This document shows positions 25,736 through 34,247 of a DNA stretch of 64,000 bases, piece after piece. Source of the stretch: Pseudomonas fluorescens (GTDB lineage Bacteria > Pseudomonadota > Gammaproteobacteria > Pseudomonadales > Pseudomonadaceae). A program made the translations under genes and the position numbers. Position 1 is the first letter of the stretch; each line of letters opens with the position of its first letter. Location of the stretch: contig NZ_CABVHU010000001.1 of assembly GCF_902497855.1 (NCBI RefSeq), positions 752,595 to 816,594 on the forward strand, read 5' to 3'. Under the pieces are notes generated by a model. That model saw nothing but the letters and a program-made list of their open reading frames with translations, ran no database searches and was not told the DNA's origin.

Positions 25736-27751
25736 ATGCAGAGCACGCTGATCGCAACAGGATTCAACCGCTTGCACAAACGCGATGGCAGCCTGGTCGC
25801 CTTCGATGCGGACAAAATCCGCCAGGCGTTGATCGCCGCCGGCAAGGCGACCGGGGAATACACCGCAGATGAAGTCGACGGCTTGCTCGAGGCCGTACTG
25901 GCCCGTCTGGAAGGATTGCCAAGACTGCACGTCGAGCAGGTCCAGGACCGTGTCGAGCGCGTCTTGATGGATGCCGGGTTTTTCTTTGCCATGCGCGCCT
26001 ACATCGTTTACCGCGAACAACACGGACGCCTGCGCCGCGACCGCCGGACCCTGGTCGAAGTGGCGACCTCGATGAACGAATACCTGGACCGCGATGACTG
26101 GCGAGTCCAGGCCAACGCCAATCAAGGCTATTCCCTGGGCGGGCTGGTACTGAACGTATCGGGCAAGGTCACCGCCAACTATTGGCTGGACGAGGTGTAC
26201 AGCGAGGCCATCGGCCAGGCCCACCGCGAGGCGGACCTGCATGTGCACGATCTCGACATGCTCGCCGGCTACTGCGCCGGCTGGTCGCTGCGCGTCCTGC
26301 TGCACGAGGGCCTCAACGGTGTTCCCGGGCGGGTCGAAGCCGGTCCGCCCAAGCACTTGAGCAGTGCCCTGGGGCAGATGGTGAACTTTCTCGGCACCCT
26401 GCAAAACGAATGGGCCGGCGCCCAGGCGTTCAGCTCGTTCGACACCTATCTGGCACCCTACGTGCGCAAGGACCGGCTGAGTTTCCAGGAGGTGCGCCAG
26501 GCGATCCAGGAGTTCATCTACAACCTCAACGTGCCTTCGCGCTGGGGCACCCAGACGCCGTTTACCAACCTGACCTTCGACTGGGTCTGCCCGCAGGATT
26601 TGCGTGAGCAGATCCCCGTCATCGGCGGTGAGGAAATGCCGTTTGCCTATGGGGACCTGCAGGTGGAAATGGACCTGCTCAACCGCGCCTACATCGAGGT
26701 GATGCAGGCCGGCGATGCGAAAGGGCGGGTGTTCACCTTTCCGATCCCGACCTACAACATCACCCACGATTTTCCCTGGGACAGTGAAAACGCCGCCCGC
26801 CTGTTCGAAATGACCGCGCGGTACGGCCTGCCGTATTTCCAGAACTTTCTCAATTCGGACCTGCAGCCCAATCAGGTGCGCTCGATGTGCTGCCGCTTGC
26901 AGCTGGATGTCCGTGAGTTGCTCAAGCGGGGCGGCGGCCTGTTCGGCTCGGCGGAACAGACCGGATCGCTCGGTGTGGTGACGATCAACTGTGCGCGCCT
27001 GGGGCATGTATTCAAGGGCGATGTCAGTGGTTTGCTGCAGCGCCTGGACACGCTGATGGAGCTGGCGATGGAGAGCCTGGAGGTCAAGCGCAAGGTGATC
27101 CAGCACCACATGGATGCCGGTTTGTACCCCTACACCAAGCGTTACCTCGGGACCCTGCGCAACCATTTCTCCACCATCGGTCTCAACGGCATGCATGAAA
27201 TGCTGCGCAATTTCACCGGCGACGAGGAGGGTATGCACACCGAATACGGCCGCCAGTTCGCCCTGAACATGCTGGACCATGTGCGCGCCACCTTGCTGCG
27301 CTTCCAGGAGGAAACCGGGCATATGTACAACCTCGAAGCGACCCCGGCGGAAGGCACCACCTATCGCTTCGCCAAGGAGGACATCAAGCGTTACCCCGAC
27401 ATCCTCCAGGCCGGCAGCATTCAGGCGCCGTACTACACCAACTCGTCGCAATTGCCGGTGGGCTACACCGCCGACCCCTTCGAAGCCCTGGAGCTGCAGG
27501 ACGAATTGCAATGTAAATACACCGGCGGCACGGTCCTGCACCTGTACATGGCCGAGCGGATTTCCTCTACCGAAGCCTGCAAACAGCTGGTGCGCAAGGC
27601 CCTTGGCCGCTTCCGCCTGCCGTACCTGACCGTGACCCCGACATTCTCCATCTGCCCGGTGCACGGCTACCTCGATGGCGAACACGAGTTCTGCCCCAAA
27701 TGCGACGAGGTCCTGCTGCTCAAAGAACAGCAGACCGGCACCCTTCACTGA
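25736..27751 (+). CDS. nrdD: Anaerobic (class III) ribonucleoside-triphosphate reductase NrdD, lacking the glycyl-radical tail
   Basis: This 671-aa protein reduces ribonucleotides to deoxyribonucleotides without O2. It has an N-terminal ATP-cone (FNRLHKRDGSLVAFDADKI, ~5-95), a large catalytic barrel with class III features (CSMCCRLQLDVRELLKRGGG-type region near 385-400, FSTIGLNGMHEML), and a C-terminal zinc ribbon (CPVH ... CPKC). It stops right after the ribbon. The expected glycyl-radical segment (RVxGY) is not in this chain; it is encoded in the next small frame (27909-28076) with its own RBS. Confidence 0.92.
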   Translation: MQSTLIATGFNRLHKRDGSLVAFDADKIRQALIAAGKATGEYTADEVDGLLEAVLARLEGLPRLHVEQVQDRVERVLMDAGFFFAMRAYIVYREQHGRLRRDRRTLVEVATSMNEYLDRDDWRVQANANQGYSLGGLVLNVSGKVTANYWLDEVYSEAIGQAHREADLHVHDLDMLAGYCAGWSLRVLLHEGLNGVPGRVEAGPPKHLSSALGQMVNFLGTLQNEWAGAQAFSSFDTYLAPYVRKDRLSFQEVRQAIQEFIYNLNVPSRWGTQTPFTNLTFDWVCPQDLREQIPVIGGEEMPFAYGDLQVEMDLLNRAYIEVMQAGDAKGRVFTFPIPTYNITHDFPWDSENAARLFEMTARYGLPYFQNFLNSDLQPNQVRSMCCRLQLDVRELLKRGGGLFGSAEQTGSLGVVTINCARLGHVFKGDVSGLLQRLDTLMELAMESLEVKRKVIQHHMDAGLYPYTKRYLGTLRNHFSTIGLNGMHEMLRNFTGDEEGMHTEYGRQFALNMLDHVRATLLRFQEETGHMYNLEATPAEGTTYRFAKEDIKRYPDILQAGSIQAPYYTNSSQLPVGYTADPFEALELQDELQCKYTGGTVLHLYMAERISSTEACKQLVRKALGRFRLPYLTVTPTFSICPVHGYLDGEHEFCPKCDEVLLLKEQQTGTLH

Positions 27752-27767
27752 TGCCGATCACATCCCC

Positions 27768-27848
27768 CTGTAGGAGCTGGCTTGCCAGCGAAGGCGGCAT
27801 ACCTGACACACCGCGCAGTCCGCTTCGCCAGCAAGCCGGCTCCTACAG
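27768..27848. repeat. REP doublet between nrdD and its glycyl-radical ORF
   Basis: An inverted pair of TGTAGGAGCTGGCTTGCCAG elements, the same class as the tandem array at 8-10 kb. It lies inside the split reductase locus. Confidence 0.9.
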
Positions 27849-27908
27849 GAAGATGGGTATCGGCACCGCTCATTGATTTCAATCCACTCAACCGCAAGGA
27901 GCTTCACC

Positions 27909-28076
27909 ATGACTGCATCGCAAACACTGCCCCAGGCTCAACGTCAACGCTGCGAAGTCTGGACCCGGGTGATGGGCTACCACCGTCCCGTGTCGGCGTT
28001 CAATCCAGGCAAACAGTCCGAGCACCGTGAGCGGGTGCACTTCACTGAAAGCGCGGCACTGGCCGGGCGCCAATGA
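27909..28076 (+). CDS. Stand-alone glycyl-radical domain of the anaerobic ribonucleotide reductase
   Basis: The 55-aa product starts at ATG 27909 after AAGGAG (7-bp spacing). Its core WTRVMGYHRPVSAFN places a glycine (Gly23) in the RVxGY context of class III reductases, followed by GKQSEHRER, typical of NrdD C-termini. The stop overlaps the nrdG start (ATGA). It should pair with the truncated NrdD and be activated by NrdG, comparable in idea to GrcA/YfiD for pyruvate formate-lyase. Product and activity are inferred from motif and position. Confidence 0.82.
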   Translation: MTASQTLPQAQRQRCEVWTRVMGYHRPVSAFNPGKQSEHRERVHFTESAALAGRQ

Positions 28077-28768
28077 GTCGAATGCTACGGGTCGGGGGCA
28101 TGGTGCCCCTGACCACTATCGACTACCCGGGACAGCTCGCCTGCGTGCTGTTCTGCCAGGGTTGCGCCTGGCGCTGTCGCTACTGCCATAACCCGCAGTT
28201 GATCCCGCCCCGTGGCACCGAGGAGGTGGATTGGCGGCGGGTGATGGCGTTTCTGCAACGGCGCCAGGACCTCCTCGATGCGGTGGTGTTCAGCGGCGGA
28301 GAACCGACCCTGCAGGATGCCTTGCCCGACGCCATGGATGAAGTGCGGGCGCTGGGCTTTCGCATCGGTTTGCACAGCGCCGGGATCAAGCCCGCAGCCT
28401 TTGCCAAGGTCCTGGCCGGGGCCGATTGGGTCGGTTTCGATGTCAAGGCGTTGCCCGAGGACTGCCAGGCCATCACCCGGGTCGAGGGCAGCGGCACCGC
28501 CAACTGGCGCAGCCTCGAGCATCTGCTGGCCAGTGGTGTCGACTATGAATGTCGCACCACCGTGCATTGGCATTTGTTCGAGCCGGCGCGTCTATTGGTC
28601 TTGGCGCAGCGTTTGAGCCAGCTCGGGGTCAAGCGCTTCGCCGTGCAACTGGTGCGTACCGAGCGGATGTTCGATCCGCTGTTGTCGAGCGTTTCGGCGC
28701 AAGCCTTGTTGCCGGAGTTGTGGGAGGCCATGCGCGAGTTGTTCCCGGCCTTCGTGTTACGGGGGTGA
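28073..28768 (+). CDS. nrdG: NrdG, anaerobic ribonucleotide reductase activating enzyme (radical SAM)
   Basis: The 231-aa protein makes the glycyl radical on the reductase. The radical SAM motif is Cys31-x3-Cys35-x2-Cys38 (CAWRCRYC), with VVFSGGEPTLQ binding SAM. It is translationally coupled to the small glycyl-radical ORF. Convergent with ftrD. Confidence 0.93.
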   Translation: MSRMLRVGGMVPLTTIDYPGQLACVLFCQGCAWRCRYCHNPQLIPPRGTEEVDWRRVMAFLQRRQDLLDAVVFSGGEPTLQDALPDAMDEVRALGFRIGLHSAGIKPAAFAKVLAGADWVGFDVKALPEDCQAITRVEGSGTANWRSLEHLLASGVDYECRTTVHWHLFEPARLLVLAQRLSQLGVKRFAVQLVRTERMFDPLLSSVSAQALLPELWEAMRELFPAFVLRG

Positions 28769-28785
28769 CGGAGACTGCGCAGATC

Positions 28786-30165
28786 TCAAACCCAGCCCCA
28801 GAATTGCAACCACCAGCCAAATCCCACCATGCCTTCAGCCAGTAGCAGACAAGCGATGGCTGAGCCGCGACGCACCAGGGGCGGATCTTCGCGGCCCAGC
28901 CGTTGCCAACCCAGCAGCAGGCCCCAACCCATCGCGGCCACTAACAGGCAGGCCCTGGCCGGTTGTACCCATTCCATTGGCAGACCCTCATAGCGGAGCA
29001 ATTTGACCGTGGTCGCCGATAACCCCAGAAACAGTCCGGCACCACCCAGGGGTGTCAGTGTCAGCGCCAGGGGCCGATACAATGCGCGTTCACCCGCGAG
29101 TCGGGCCGTCAGCCGCAGCAGGATCAGCAACGCCATGCCGAGCAGCATTGCGCTTGAACCCAGGTAAGCGAGGATGCTGAACCCATCGAGCCAACTGAAG
29201 CTGTCATTGAGCTGAGGGTAGTGGGTGAGGATCCACCAGGGTGCGTTGTCCTGCAGGGCCCAGAGCTGGTCATGTTCGACCAGCCACTGGGCCAGCGTCT
29301 GTTTGAGGGCAATAAACCATGGGCTGACCGTCCACTGAAACGCTCCCATCGCCAGGCCGATCACACCGAACAGTAGCAAGCGGACGTCCCAGGGAGACAG
29401 GGTCTGCGCCGTCGCCTGAAGAATCTCCCGGTTGCTGGAGCGGGCAATCAACTGAACGGCGCCCCGTTGCCCGCTGCAGCGTCCACAGGCATGACAGTCG
29501 CTGGCGCCTCGCAGTCGGCGGATATCGAGCAACGGTGCGCAGTTGGGTGGCGGAAGGCGCGGCGCGGCATTTGCCAGCCAGCGTTGCTCATCGACCTGAA
29601 AGTGCACGGGTGCCAGCCGGGCGAGCAGGGCGAAGACGCCGCTGACCGGGCACAGGTAGCGACACCAGACCCGCTTGCCCCGGACGAACAACAACCCGAC
29701 GACGATGGCCGCGACGGTCGAACCGCCAAGAATCAGCAACGCCGCCTGGGCATAGTCATAGACGCTGATCAACTGGCCGTAGACAGTCGTCAGGCAGAAG
29801 CCCAGGGTTGGCCAGCCGCCCCAGCGCAACCAGCGTGGCACGCCCAAACCTGTGCCGTATCGGCTGGCCCATTCGCTGAGTGAACCTTCCGGGCACAGAA
29901 CGCCACACCAGAGTCGGCCGAACAGCACCATCGACAGCAGTACGAACGGCCACCAGATGCCCCAGAACAAAAACTGCGCGAACAAGGTCAGGTTGTCGAG
30001 CAGTCGTGCCTGGCTGTCCGGCAGCGGCAGCAGCGTCGGGATCACCAACAGCATGGCGTAAAACACTACGACGACCCACTGCACGGCACGAATGGCCGAC
30101 GCATGGCGCCGCATCCCGTCACCCAGGCGCTGCAGCCATCGATTAAGGCTGTTCAGTTCAGGCAT
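28786..30165 (-). CDS. ftrD: FtrD-like membrane ferredoxin of the ferrous iron uptake system
   Basis: This 459-aa multi-TM inner-membrane protein has cytoplasmic-side cysteine groups CGVLCPEGSL, CRYLCPVSGV and CHACGRCSG, the NapH/NosR/FtrD 4Fe-4S pattern. In Bordetella FtrABCD this subunit is thought to take electrons from iron oxidation during permeation. I chose ATG 30165 (MPELNSLNRW), which overlaps the ftrC end by 13 bp. Last gene of the operon. Confidence 0.85.
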   Translation of the reverse strand: MPELNSLNRWLQRLGDGMRRHASAIRAVQWVVVVFYAMLLVIPTLLPLPDSQARLLDNLTLFAQFLFWGIWWPFVLLSMVLFGRLWCGVLCPEGSLSEWASRYGTGLGVPRWLRWGGWPTLGFCLTTVYGQLISVYDYAQAALLILGGSTVAAIVVGLLFVRGKRVWCRYLCPVSGVFALLARLAPVHFQVDEQRWLANAAPRLPPPNCAPLLDIRRLRGASDCHACGRCSGQRGAVQLIARSSNREILQATAQTLSPWDVRLLLFGVIGLAMGAFQWTVSPWFIALKQTLAQWLVEHDQLWALQDNAPWWILTHYPQLNDSFSWLDGFSILAYLGSSAMLLGMALLILLRLTARLAGERALYRPLALTLTPLGGAGLFLGLSATTVKLLRYEGLPMEWVQPARACLLVAAMGWGLLLGWQRLGREDPPLVRRGSAIACLLLAEGMVGFGWWLQFWGWV

Positions 30166-31007
30166 GGGACTTTTCCCGCAGGCCGTAGGCGTAGCCAGCC
30201 GCCGATCGCCAGCCAATAACCTGTCCAGACCAGCAAGGTCATGCCACTGGGTGTCGCTCTATAACCGGTAAAACCGGCGAGAAAACCACCGATGCCACGG
30301 CTGTCGCCGAGCCATGCGCTGCTGTCCCAAAGAGCCTCGCCAATGCTGCGGTACATCCACTCCGGCAGGTCCAGGGCTTGCAGTTGGCCGCCGATGCGCT
30401 CGGTGCCGCTGACCAGCAATGCCGCACCGAGCATCAGCAGGATGACTTCGCTGATGGCAAAGAAGCGTTGCCATGAAATGAACCGGCGACTGCCGTGCAG
30501 CAGGGCAATGGTCAGTGCCGACAGCACCAGGCCCGAGACGCCGCCAACGGCAAACCAACCCAGTTGCAAACCTTGCAACCGGGCACCGGCGCCATAGAGA
30601 AATACCACGGTCTCGCTGCCTTCGCGACTGACTGCAAGCATTGCCAGCAGCAACAGCCCCCAACCGCCTCCCCGGGCCAGATGGCGATCGGCATGCCGTT
30701 GCAAGTCGTGCCTGAGACTGCGCCCATGACGATGCATCCAGCCCACCATCTGCACAATCAGAAAGCTGGCCACCAGCGCCAATGAAGCCTGAAACCATTC
30801 ATTGGCGGGACCGCTCATGGCCTCGCCGGCCAATAGAATCAGGAGCGCCAGCAGGCCCGAGAGCAGCAACCCCAGCACCACCCCGGCCCACAGGTATTTG
30901 CCCAGCCGATTGCCCTGGCCCTGCTGACTGGCCCAGGCCTGGAGAATGCCGATCACCAGCAACGCCTCGACGCTTTCGCGCCAGACGATGAACATTGATT
31001 GATTCAT
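30153..31007 (-). CDS. ftrC: FtrC-like iron permease (FTR1/EfeU family)
   Basis: The 284-aa product has seven predicted TM segments. Both REXXE iron-binding motifs are present: RESVE (10-14) and REGSE (128-132). ATG 31007 puts the first motif at the usual place near the N-terminus; upstream in-frame codons are unlike the family. It is the inner-membrane channel of the ftrABCD operon. Confidence 0.9.
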   Translation of the reverse strand: MNQSMFIVWRESVEALLVIGILQAWASQQGQGNRLGKYLWAGVVLGLLLSGLLALLILLAGEAMSGPANEWFQASLALVASFLIVQMVGWMHRHGRSLRHDLQRHADRHLARGGGWGLLLLAMLAVSREGSETVVFLYGAGARLQGLQLGWFAVGGVSGLVLSALTIALLHGSRRFISWQRFFAISEVILLMLGAALLVSGTERIGGQLQALDLPEWMYRSIGEALWDSSAWLGDSRGIGGFLAGFTGYRATPSGMTLLVWTGYWLAIGGWLRLRPAGKVPCLN

Positions 31008-31029
31008 GACAACTCCGAGTGCTGACAGG

Positions 31030-31362
31030 TTACTTTGCGAGGATGCCGCCCTCGGGCAACTGCGGGTTGAACTCGTCGAAGAAGGGGTAATGTCCAGGTC
31101 TGAGGGGATGAATGACGACAAAGGTCGTTACCCCCGGCGACAGGACTTTTTCAACCCGTAACGGCGTACTCTCAAACTCCGCGGGGCCCTGGCCGATGTT
31201 CTTCAGGAGGATCTTGAAGCGCTGTCCGGCCGGCACCTCCAGCAGGGCGGGGGTGAAGTGGCCGTCGCGCAGGCTCAGTTCATAGCTGGGCAGTTCAGCC
31301 TGGACGCCCAATGGCACCATGGCCACGGCAAGCAGCAGCCAGCTGATTCGCCGGCGCTTCAT
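31030..31362 (-). CDS. ftrB: FtrB-like periplasmic cupredoxin
   Basis: The 110-aa product has a signal peptide (MKRRRISWLLLAVAMVPLGVQA) and a small cupredoxin-like beta domain ending in YPFFDEFNPQLPEGGILAK. In Bordetella FtrB is proposed to oxidise Fe(II) for delivery to FtrC. It starts right after the ftrA stop. Confidence 0.85.
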   Translation of the reverse strand: MKRRRISWLLLAVAMVPLGVQAELPSYELSLRDGHFTPALLEVPAGQRFKILLKNIGQGPAEFESTPLRVEKVLSPGVTTFVVIHPLRPGHYPFFDEFNPQLPEGGILAK

Positions 31363-31893
31363 TCAATAGCCGCCTTTCTTGCCGATACCGGCATAGATGA
31401 ACTCGTAGTGCAGTTCGCAGCGCTCGAACCAGGGGGCAACTCCGGTTTCCTTATCCGTGTGACGGCCGAGCGACCCATGGCCACCAGGTGGCAGGACGGT
31501 AAAGGTCAGCTGATATTTGCCGGGGCCCTGCAGCTTTACATTGTCGCCATAGTGCGGGCCGTCATTGGCGACCATGGCGTGGAAATCGCCTTTGAGTTCC
31601 GGCGCGCCGCCTTGTTTTTTCAGGTTGAAAGAGACGTTGAGGTAGGGCACGAAACTGCCTTCCTGAAAGCCCTGGCGATTGTCGGCAGTGGCCCGGATAT
31701 CGGCTTCCAGATGCACATCGGAATCCGCAGTGGCGCGCATCATGCCAGCGGGCGCCATCTCGATCGGTTGCAAATACACCGCACCCACTTCCAGCCCCGG
31801 ACACAGCTGTGGTTCCCCGATCGGGTATTCCTTGGCCTGAGCCAGTGGTGCAAGCAAGAGTAAGGCGAGTGACAGTGAAAAAGTGCTGCGCAT
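31363..31893 (-). CDS. ftrA: FtrA-like periplasmic iron-binding protein (P19 family)
   Basis: The 176-aa product has a signal peptide (MRSTFSLSLALLLLAPLAQA, cleavage after AQA) and a P19/Tp34-like immunoglobulin-type domain with the family's GEPQLCPGLEVGAV start, a MAPAGMM metal-site segment and HAMVANDGPHYGDNV. I chose ATG 31893 because the signal begins there. First gene of the operon; a Fur-like box lies 59 bp upstream. Confidence 0.87.
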   Translation of the reverse strand: MRSTFSLSLALLLLAPLAQAKEYPIGEPQLCPGLEVGAVYLQPIEMAPAGMMRATADSDVHLEADIRATADNRQGFQEGSFVPYLNVSFNLKKQGGAPELKGDFHAMVANDGPHYGDNVKLQGPGKYQLTFTVLPPGGHGSLGRHTDKETGVAPWFERCELHYEFIYAGIGKKGGY

Positions 31894-31951
31894 GATGTTT
31901 TCCCGGGCAATGGCGATCAGGAACCCGAGTCTAGGAAGGTTTCTTGCGAAC

Positions 31952-31967
31952 AATAATGATTATTATC
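31952..31967. promoter_or_regulatory. Fur-like box upstream of ftrA
   Basis: AATAATGATTATTATC; the 19-bp window 31949-31967 matches 14 of 19 positions of the GATAATGATAATCATTATC consensus. It stands out as AT-rich in a GC-rich region. Confidence 0.65.
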
Positions 31968-31986
31968 AAGTTTGCAGCGATTTGGC

Positions 31987-32334
31987 TTATGGCGCGTTAC
32001 GTTTGCGAAATCGCTCGGCACGATCGACGCTGTCATTCATCTGTGCAGCCGCGTGAATCGTCAGCGGATGCTGGGTGAAGCCGGGGCGGGGTGAAATGTA
32101 GGCGGCCATTTCCCGGGCGATAGCCAGTTGCCGATCCGAACTGTGTGTCAGCAGGGCAATGACCAGGTTTTCCAGGGCAATCACCCGGACACGCAGGTGA
32201 ACCAATTCGGCATTGGTCAATTCCGGTGGAGTGGTAAAGGCCTCGGCATCGAGTGATTGCTCTGCGCCTTTATCTTCCCAGGTCGACAATTGGATTGGGG
32301 GTTGTTCTTTAGGGGAAGGGTTTTTATCCGGCAT
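31987..32334 (-). CDS. Hypothetical protein, hydrophilic
   Basis: The 115-aa product has a Pro/Glu-rich N-terminus, a central helix (LVHLRVRVIALENLVIALLT) and a basic C-terminus (DRAERFRKRNAP). No recognised domain or signal. It may be conserved in Pseudomonas but I cannot name it. It is transcribed toward ftrA, with the Fur-like box after its stop. Confidence 0.65.
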   Translation of the reverse strand: MPDKNPSPKEQPPIQLSTWEDKGAEQSLDAEAFTTPPELTNAELVHLRVRVIALENLVIALLTHSSDRQLAIAREMAAYISPRPGFTQHPLTIHAAAQMNDSVDRAERFRKRNAP

Positions 32335-32418
32335 GAAGGCATCTCCAGGTCATTTTATGTGGCTACCGAAAGTCTAGCCTCAAGACTGCCATCGGGTGCG
32401 CGCGCTCAATGTCGGCTC

Positions 32419-32432
32419 TTGATCCTTATCAA
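32419..32432 (+). promoter_or_regulatory. ANR/DNR box upstream of the DUF3079 gene
   Basis: TTGATCCTTATCAA is a perfect consensus match. A TGTACGTT stretch at 32453-32460 could serve as -10 with class II spacing; the gene starts at 32496. Confidence 0.75.
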
Positions 32433-32495
32433 GGTCACCGTTGCGCGAACGATGTACGTTGGCGGAACACCCTGGATGTAAACCGAGGGATCGAC

Positions 32496-32717
32496 ATGGC
32501 CAAGCCTTTTCCCATCAGCCCCAAGCACCCCCAGCGCATTTGCTGGGGCTGCGACCGGTATTGCCCAGCCAGTTCACTGGCTTGCGGCAATGGCTCCGAC
32601 CGCACGATGCATCCAGCCGAAATGATCGGAGACGACTGGTATCTGCACGGCGACTGGGGCATAGACCCGTTGATTGCCGTAGTGCAAATAGCGGAAGATC
32701 CCAAACCGCAGGGCTGA
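32496..32717 (+). CDS. DUF3079 family small protein
   Basis: The 73-aa product has a CWGCDRYCPASSLACGNG motif with four cysteines that could bind metal or a cluster, then HPAEMIGDDWYLHGDWG. The family has no known function. ATG 32496 begins the conserved part (MAKPFPISPKHPQ). The perfect ANR box upstream suggests anaerobic induction. Confidence 0.82.
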   Translation: MAKPFPISPKHPQRICWGCDRYCPASSLACGNGSDRTMHPAEMIGDDWYLHGDWGIDPLIAVVQIAEDPKPQG

Positions 32718-32921
32718 ACGGGCGTCTGAAAAACACCCAATCCGCTCGCCAGAATTTTTTTTGAAATCAAGGGGTTGCCAGCCTCGGGAAATCAGTACAT
32801 AATTCACGCCATCGAAAGCACTGACCGCTCAAAAAGCTCAATGTTTTCAAGGAGTTAGATCGAGATCTTGCTCCAAGTTTGTACGCGTTTGGTGTTGTGC
32901 CACATGACATCAGATGTTTGA

Positions 32922-32995
32922 GGCCGAGTAGCAAAATGGTTATGCAGTGGATTGCAAATCCACCTACGCCGGTTCGATTCCGACCTCGGCCTCCA
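32922..32995 (+). tRNA. tRNA-Cys (GCA)
   Basis: This 74-nt cloverleaf has acceptor GGCCGAG pairing with CTCGGCC, discriminator T and encoded CCA. The anticodon loop TTGCAAA has GCA, and the T-arm is GGTTCGATTCC. Its 3' half is duplicated at 34204, marking an integration target. Confidence 0.96.
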
Positions 32996-32997
32996 CT
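32954..32997 (+). repeat. Direct repeat (att-like), left copy within tRNA-Cys
   Basis: 44 bp are identical to 34204-34247, covering the anticodon-to-3' end of tRNA-Cys. The copies are exactly 1,250 bp apart. Confidence 0.85.
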
Positions 32998-33001
32998 ATT
33001 G

Positions 33002-33038
33002 AAAGCCCCGTAGATCAACGATCTACGGGGTTTTTTTA
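33002..33038 (+). terminator. Rho-independent terminator after tRNA-Cys
   Basis: A GCCCCGTAGATC / GATCTACGGGG stem is followed by a run of T. A diverged copy stands at 34252-34290 after the duplicated tRNA end. Confidence 0.85.
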
Positions 33039-33245
33039 TGTCTGCAGGATAGTGAAGTGTTCCGCAATTTTCGTGGAGTTCCGCATCTATCCACTATCCC
33101 CTCATGAGTTAAAAGGGGTGAAAATTGCCTAAGAAGTAGCTGCTTTTGAAGCAGATGCGGCAACGGGAAGACGTCAAGGTCGGTCGCTTCGTATTGTCAG
33201 GGGTATGTGCAGGAGCTGATAGGTGCGGCTCCTGGGTAGTGAACA

Positions 33246-33536
33246 TCAAAAACTCCGCTGTGCATCCATTCGATCGTGCAAAACCCGGATGATTGCAATT
33301 CCGTAAGCCGTCACTCGAAAGTAAATCATGTGCCGCTCAACACTGCAGCGGCGATAACCAGGTCGTATAGCGTCGCAAGCCGGGGCAGTTTTGGGGTGCT
33401 GGGCCAGTTCCGCAAACCCCGCGGTCAAAATGTCGATGTAGCGGTTGGCCTGATCAACACTCCACTGTCGGGCGGTATAACTCCAGATAGCCTCGAGGTC
33501 ACCCTCGGCGGCGGGTGTAAGACGGTACTCAGCCAT
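33246..33536 (-). CDS. parE: ParE-family toxin (RelE/ParE superfamily)
   Basis: The 96-aa product has the typical pattern YRLTPAAEGDLEAIWSYTARQW near the N-terminus and RSVERHMIYFRV/IAIIRVLHDRMD-type beta strands at the C-terminus. ParE toxins poison DNA gyrase. It overlaps the antitoxin gene by 8 bp, inside the 1.25-kb tRNA-Cys element. Confidence 0.9.
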   Translation of the reverse strand: MAEYRLTPAAEGDLEAIWSYTARQWSVDQANRYIDILTAGFAELAQHPKTAPACDAIRPGYRRCSVERHMIYFRVTAYGIAIIRVLHDRMDAQRSF

Positions 33537-33774
33537 GCGCGGTCAACATTCGTTGCTTGAATGCAGAAGGATCGAATGGTCGAGGTTTCCCGCTGGTCTC
33601 ACCTTCCCGAAGCGCAGCACGGACAGTCTCAAGCTCAGCGCTGCGCTCTTGTTCACGACGGATCAGATCGCGAATGTACTCACTGTCGTTGGTGTAATGG
33701 CCAGCTTCAATCTGTGCCTTGATCCAGCCGTCTTGCTGGTCGGTCACAGTGATGGTTTTTCGCACAGTTCCCAT
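33529..33774 (-). CDS. parD: ParD-family antitoxin
   Basis: The 81-aa product has a ribbon-helix-helix N-terminus (TITVTDQQDGWIKAQIEAGHYTN then DSEYIRDLIRREQ), followed by an acidic/Pro-rich tail that would wrap ParE. It comes first in the operon, as usual for ParDE, and probably represses its own promoter. Confidence 0.9.
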   Translation of the reverse strand: MGTVRKTITVTDQQDGWIKAQIEAGHYTNDSEYIRDLIRREQERSAELETVRAALREGETSGKPRPFDPSAFKQRMLTAHG

Positions 33775-34203
33775 GATTGAACCCTTTAAAAAATGGTGGA
33801 CAGAATAAAAGTTATCATACTATTGGTGCTGTTTGGCGTCATTGCTTGTCTTCGTCGTCCTTTTTTTCTCTGATTGCAAGCAAGACTTCGCAGCGATTGA
33901 TAAGCAGCGAGTATGCCAACCATGCAGGCAGGAAACTCAATGTTCCCGTTGACTCAGAACAGCGACCTCAATCCCCTCCGCCTGGCTGCTCATCGCAAAA
34001 GATCTGGTCGCTAATGCAGCTGAGCTTGGGTGTTGAGATCGTGCTCAACACAAGGATTTTCCACCCGCTGGGTGGGTGAATACAGTTCAGCAACCTGAAT
34101 CGAGGGCTATGAATTACGCGGTCTGCAGGTCGTTGAAAATCAGTAGCTTGCGGAACATTTGTTATGCTAAGCTGTTGATCTACTTAGCTTTGTAGCGTGG
34201 ATC
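33775..34203. other. Gene-free interior of the tRNA-Cys element
   Basis: About 430 bp between parD and the duplicated tRNA end. I see no convincing coding frame; base composition is more AT-rich than the core. It is probably decayed mobile DNA plus the parDE promoter. Confidence 0.5.
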
Positions 34204-34247
34204 GCAAATCCACCTACGCCGGTTCGATTCCGACCTCGGCCTCCACT
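34204..34247 (+). repeat. Duplicated 3' half of tRNA-Cys (att-like right copy)
   Basis: It is identical to 32954-32997. With one mismatch the match extends left to 34197. The 5' half of a tRNA is missing, so it is a displaced tRNA end, followed by a diverged copy of the terminator (to about 34290). Confidence 0.88.

Noticed and set aside
33775..34203. A gene after parD in the tRNA-Cys element
   Set aside because: The plus-strand frame at 33777-34079 has no RBS and an unlikely composition; no frame on either strand looks coding.
34196..34247. A second functional tRNA gene
   Set aside because: Only the anticodon-to-3' half is present; no D-arm or 5' acceptor strand can be folded upstream.
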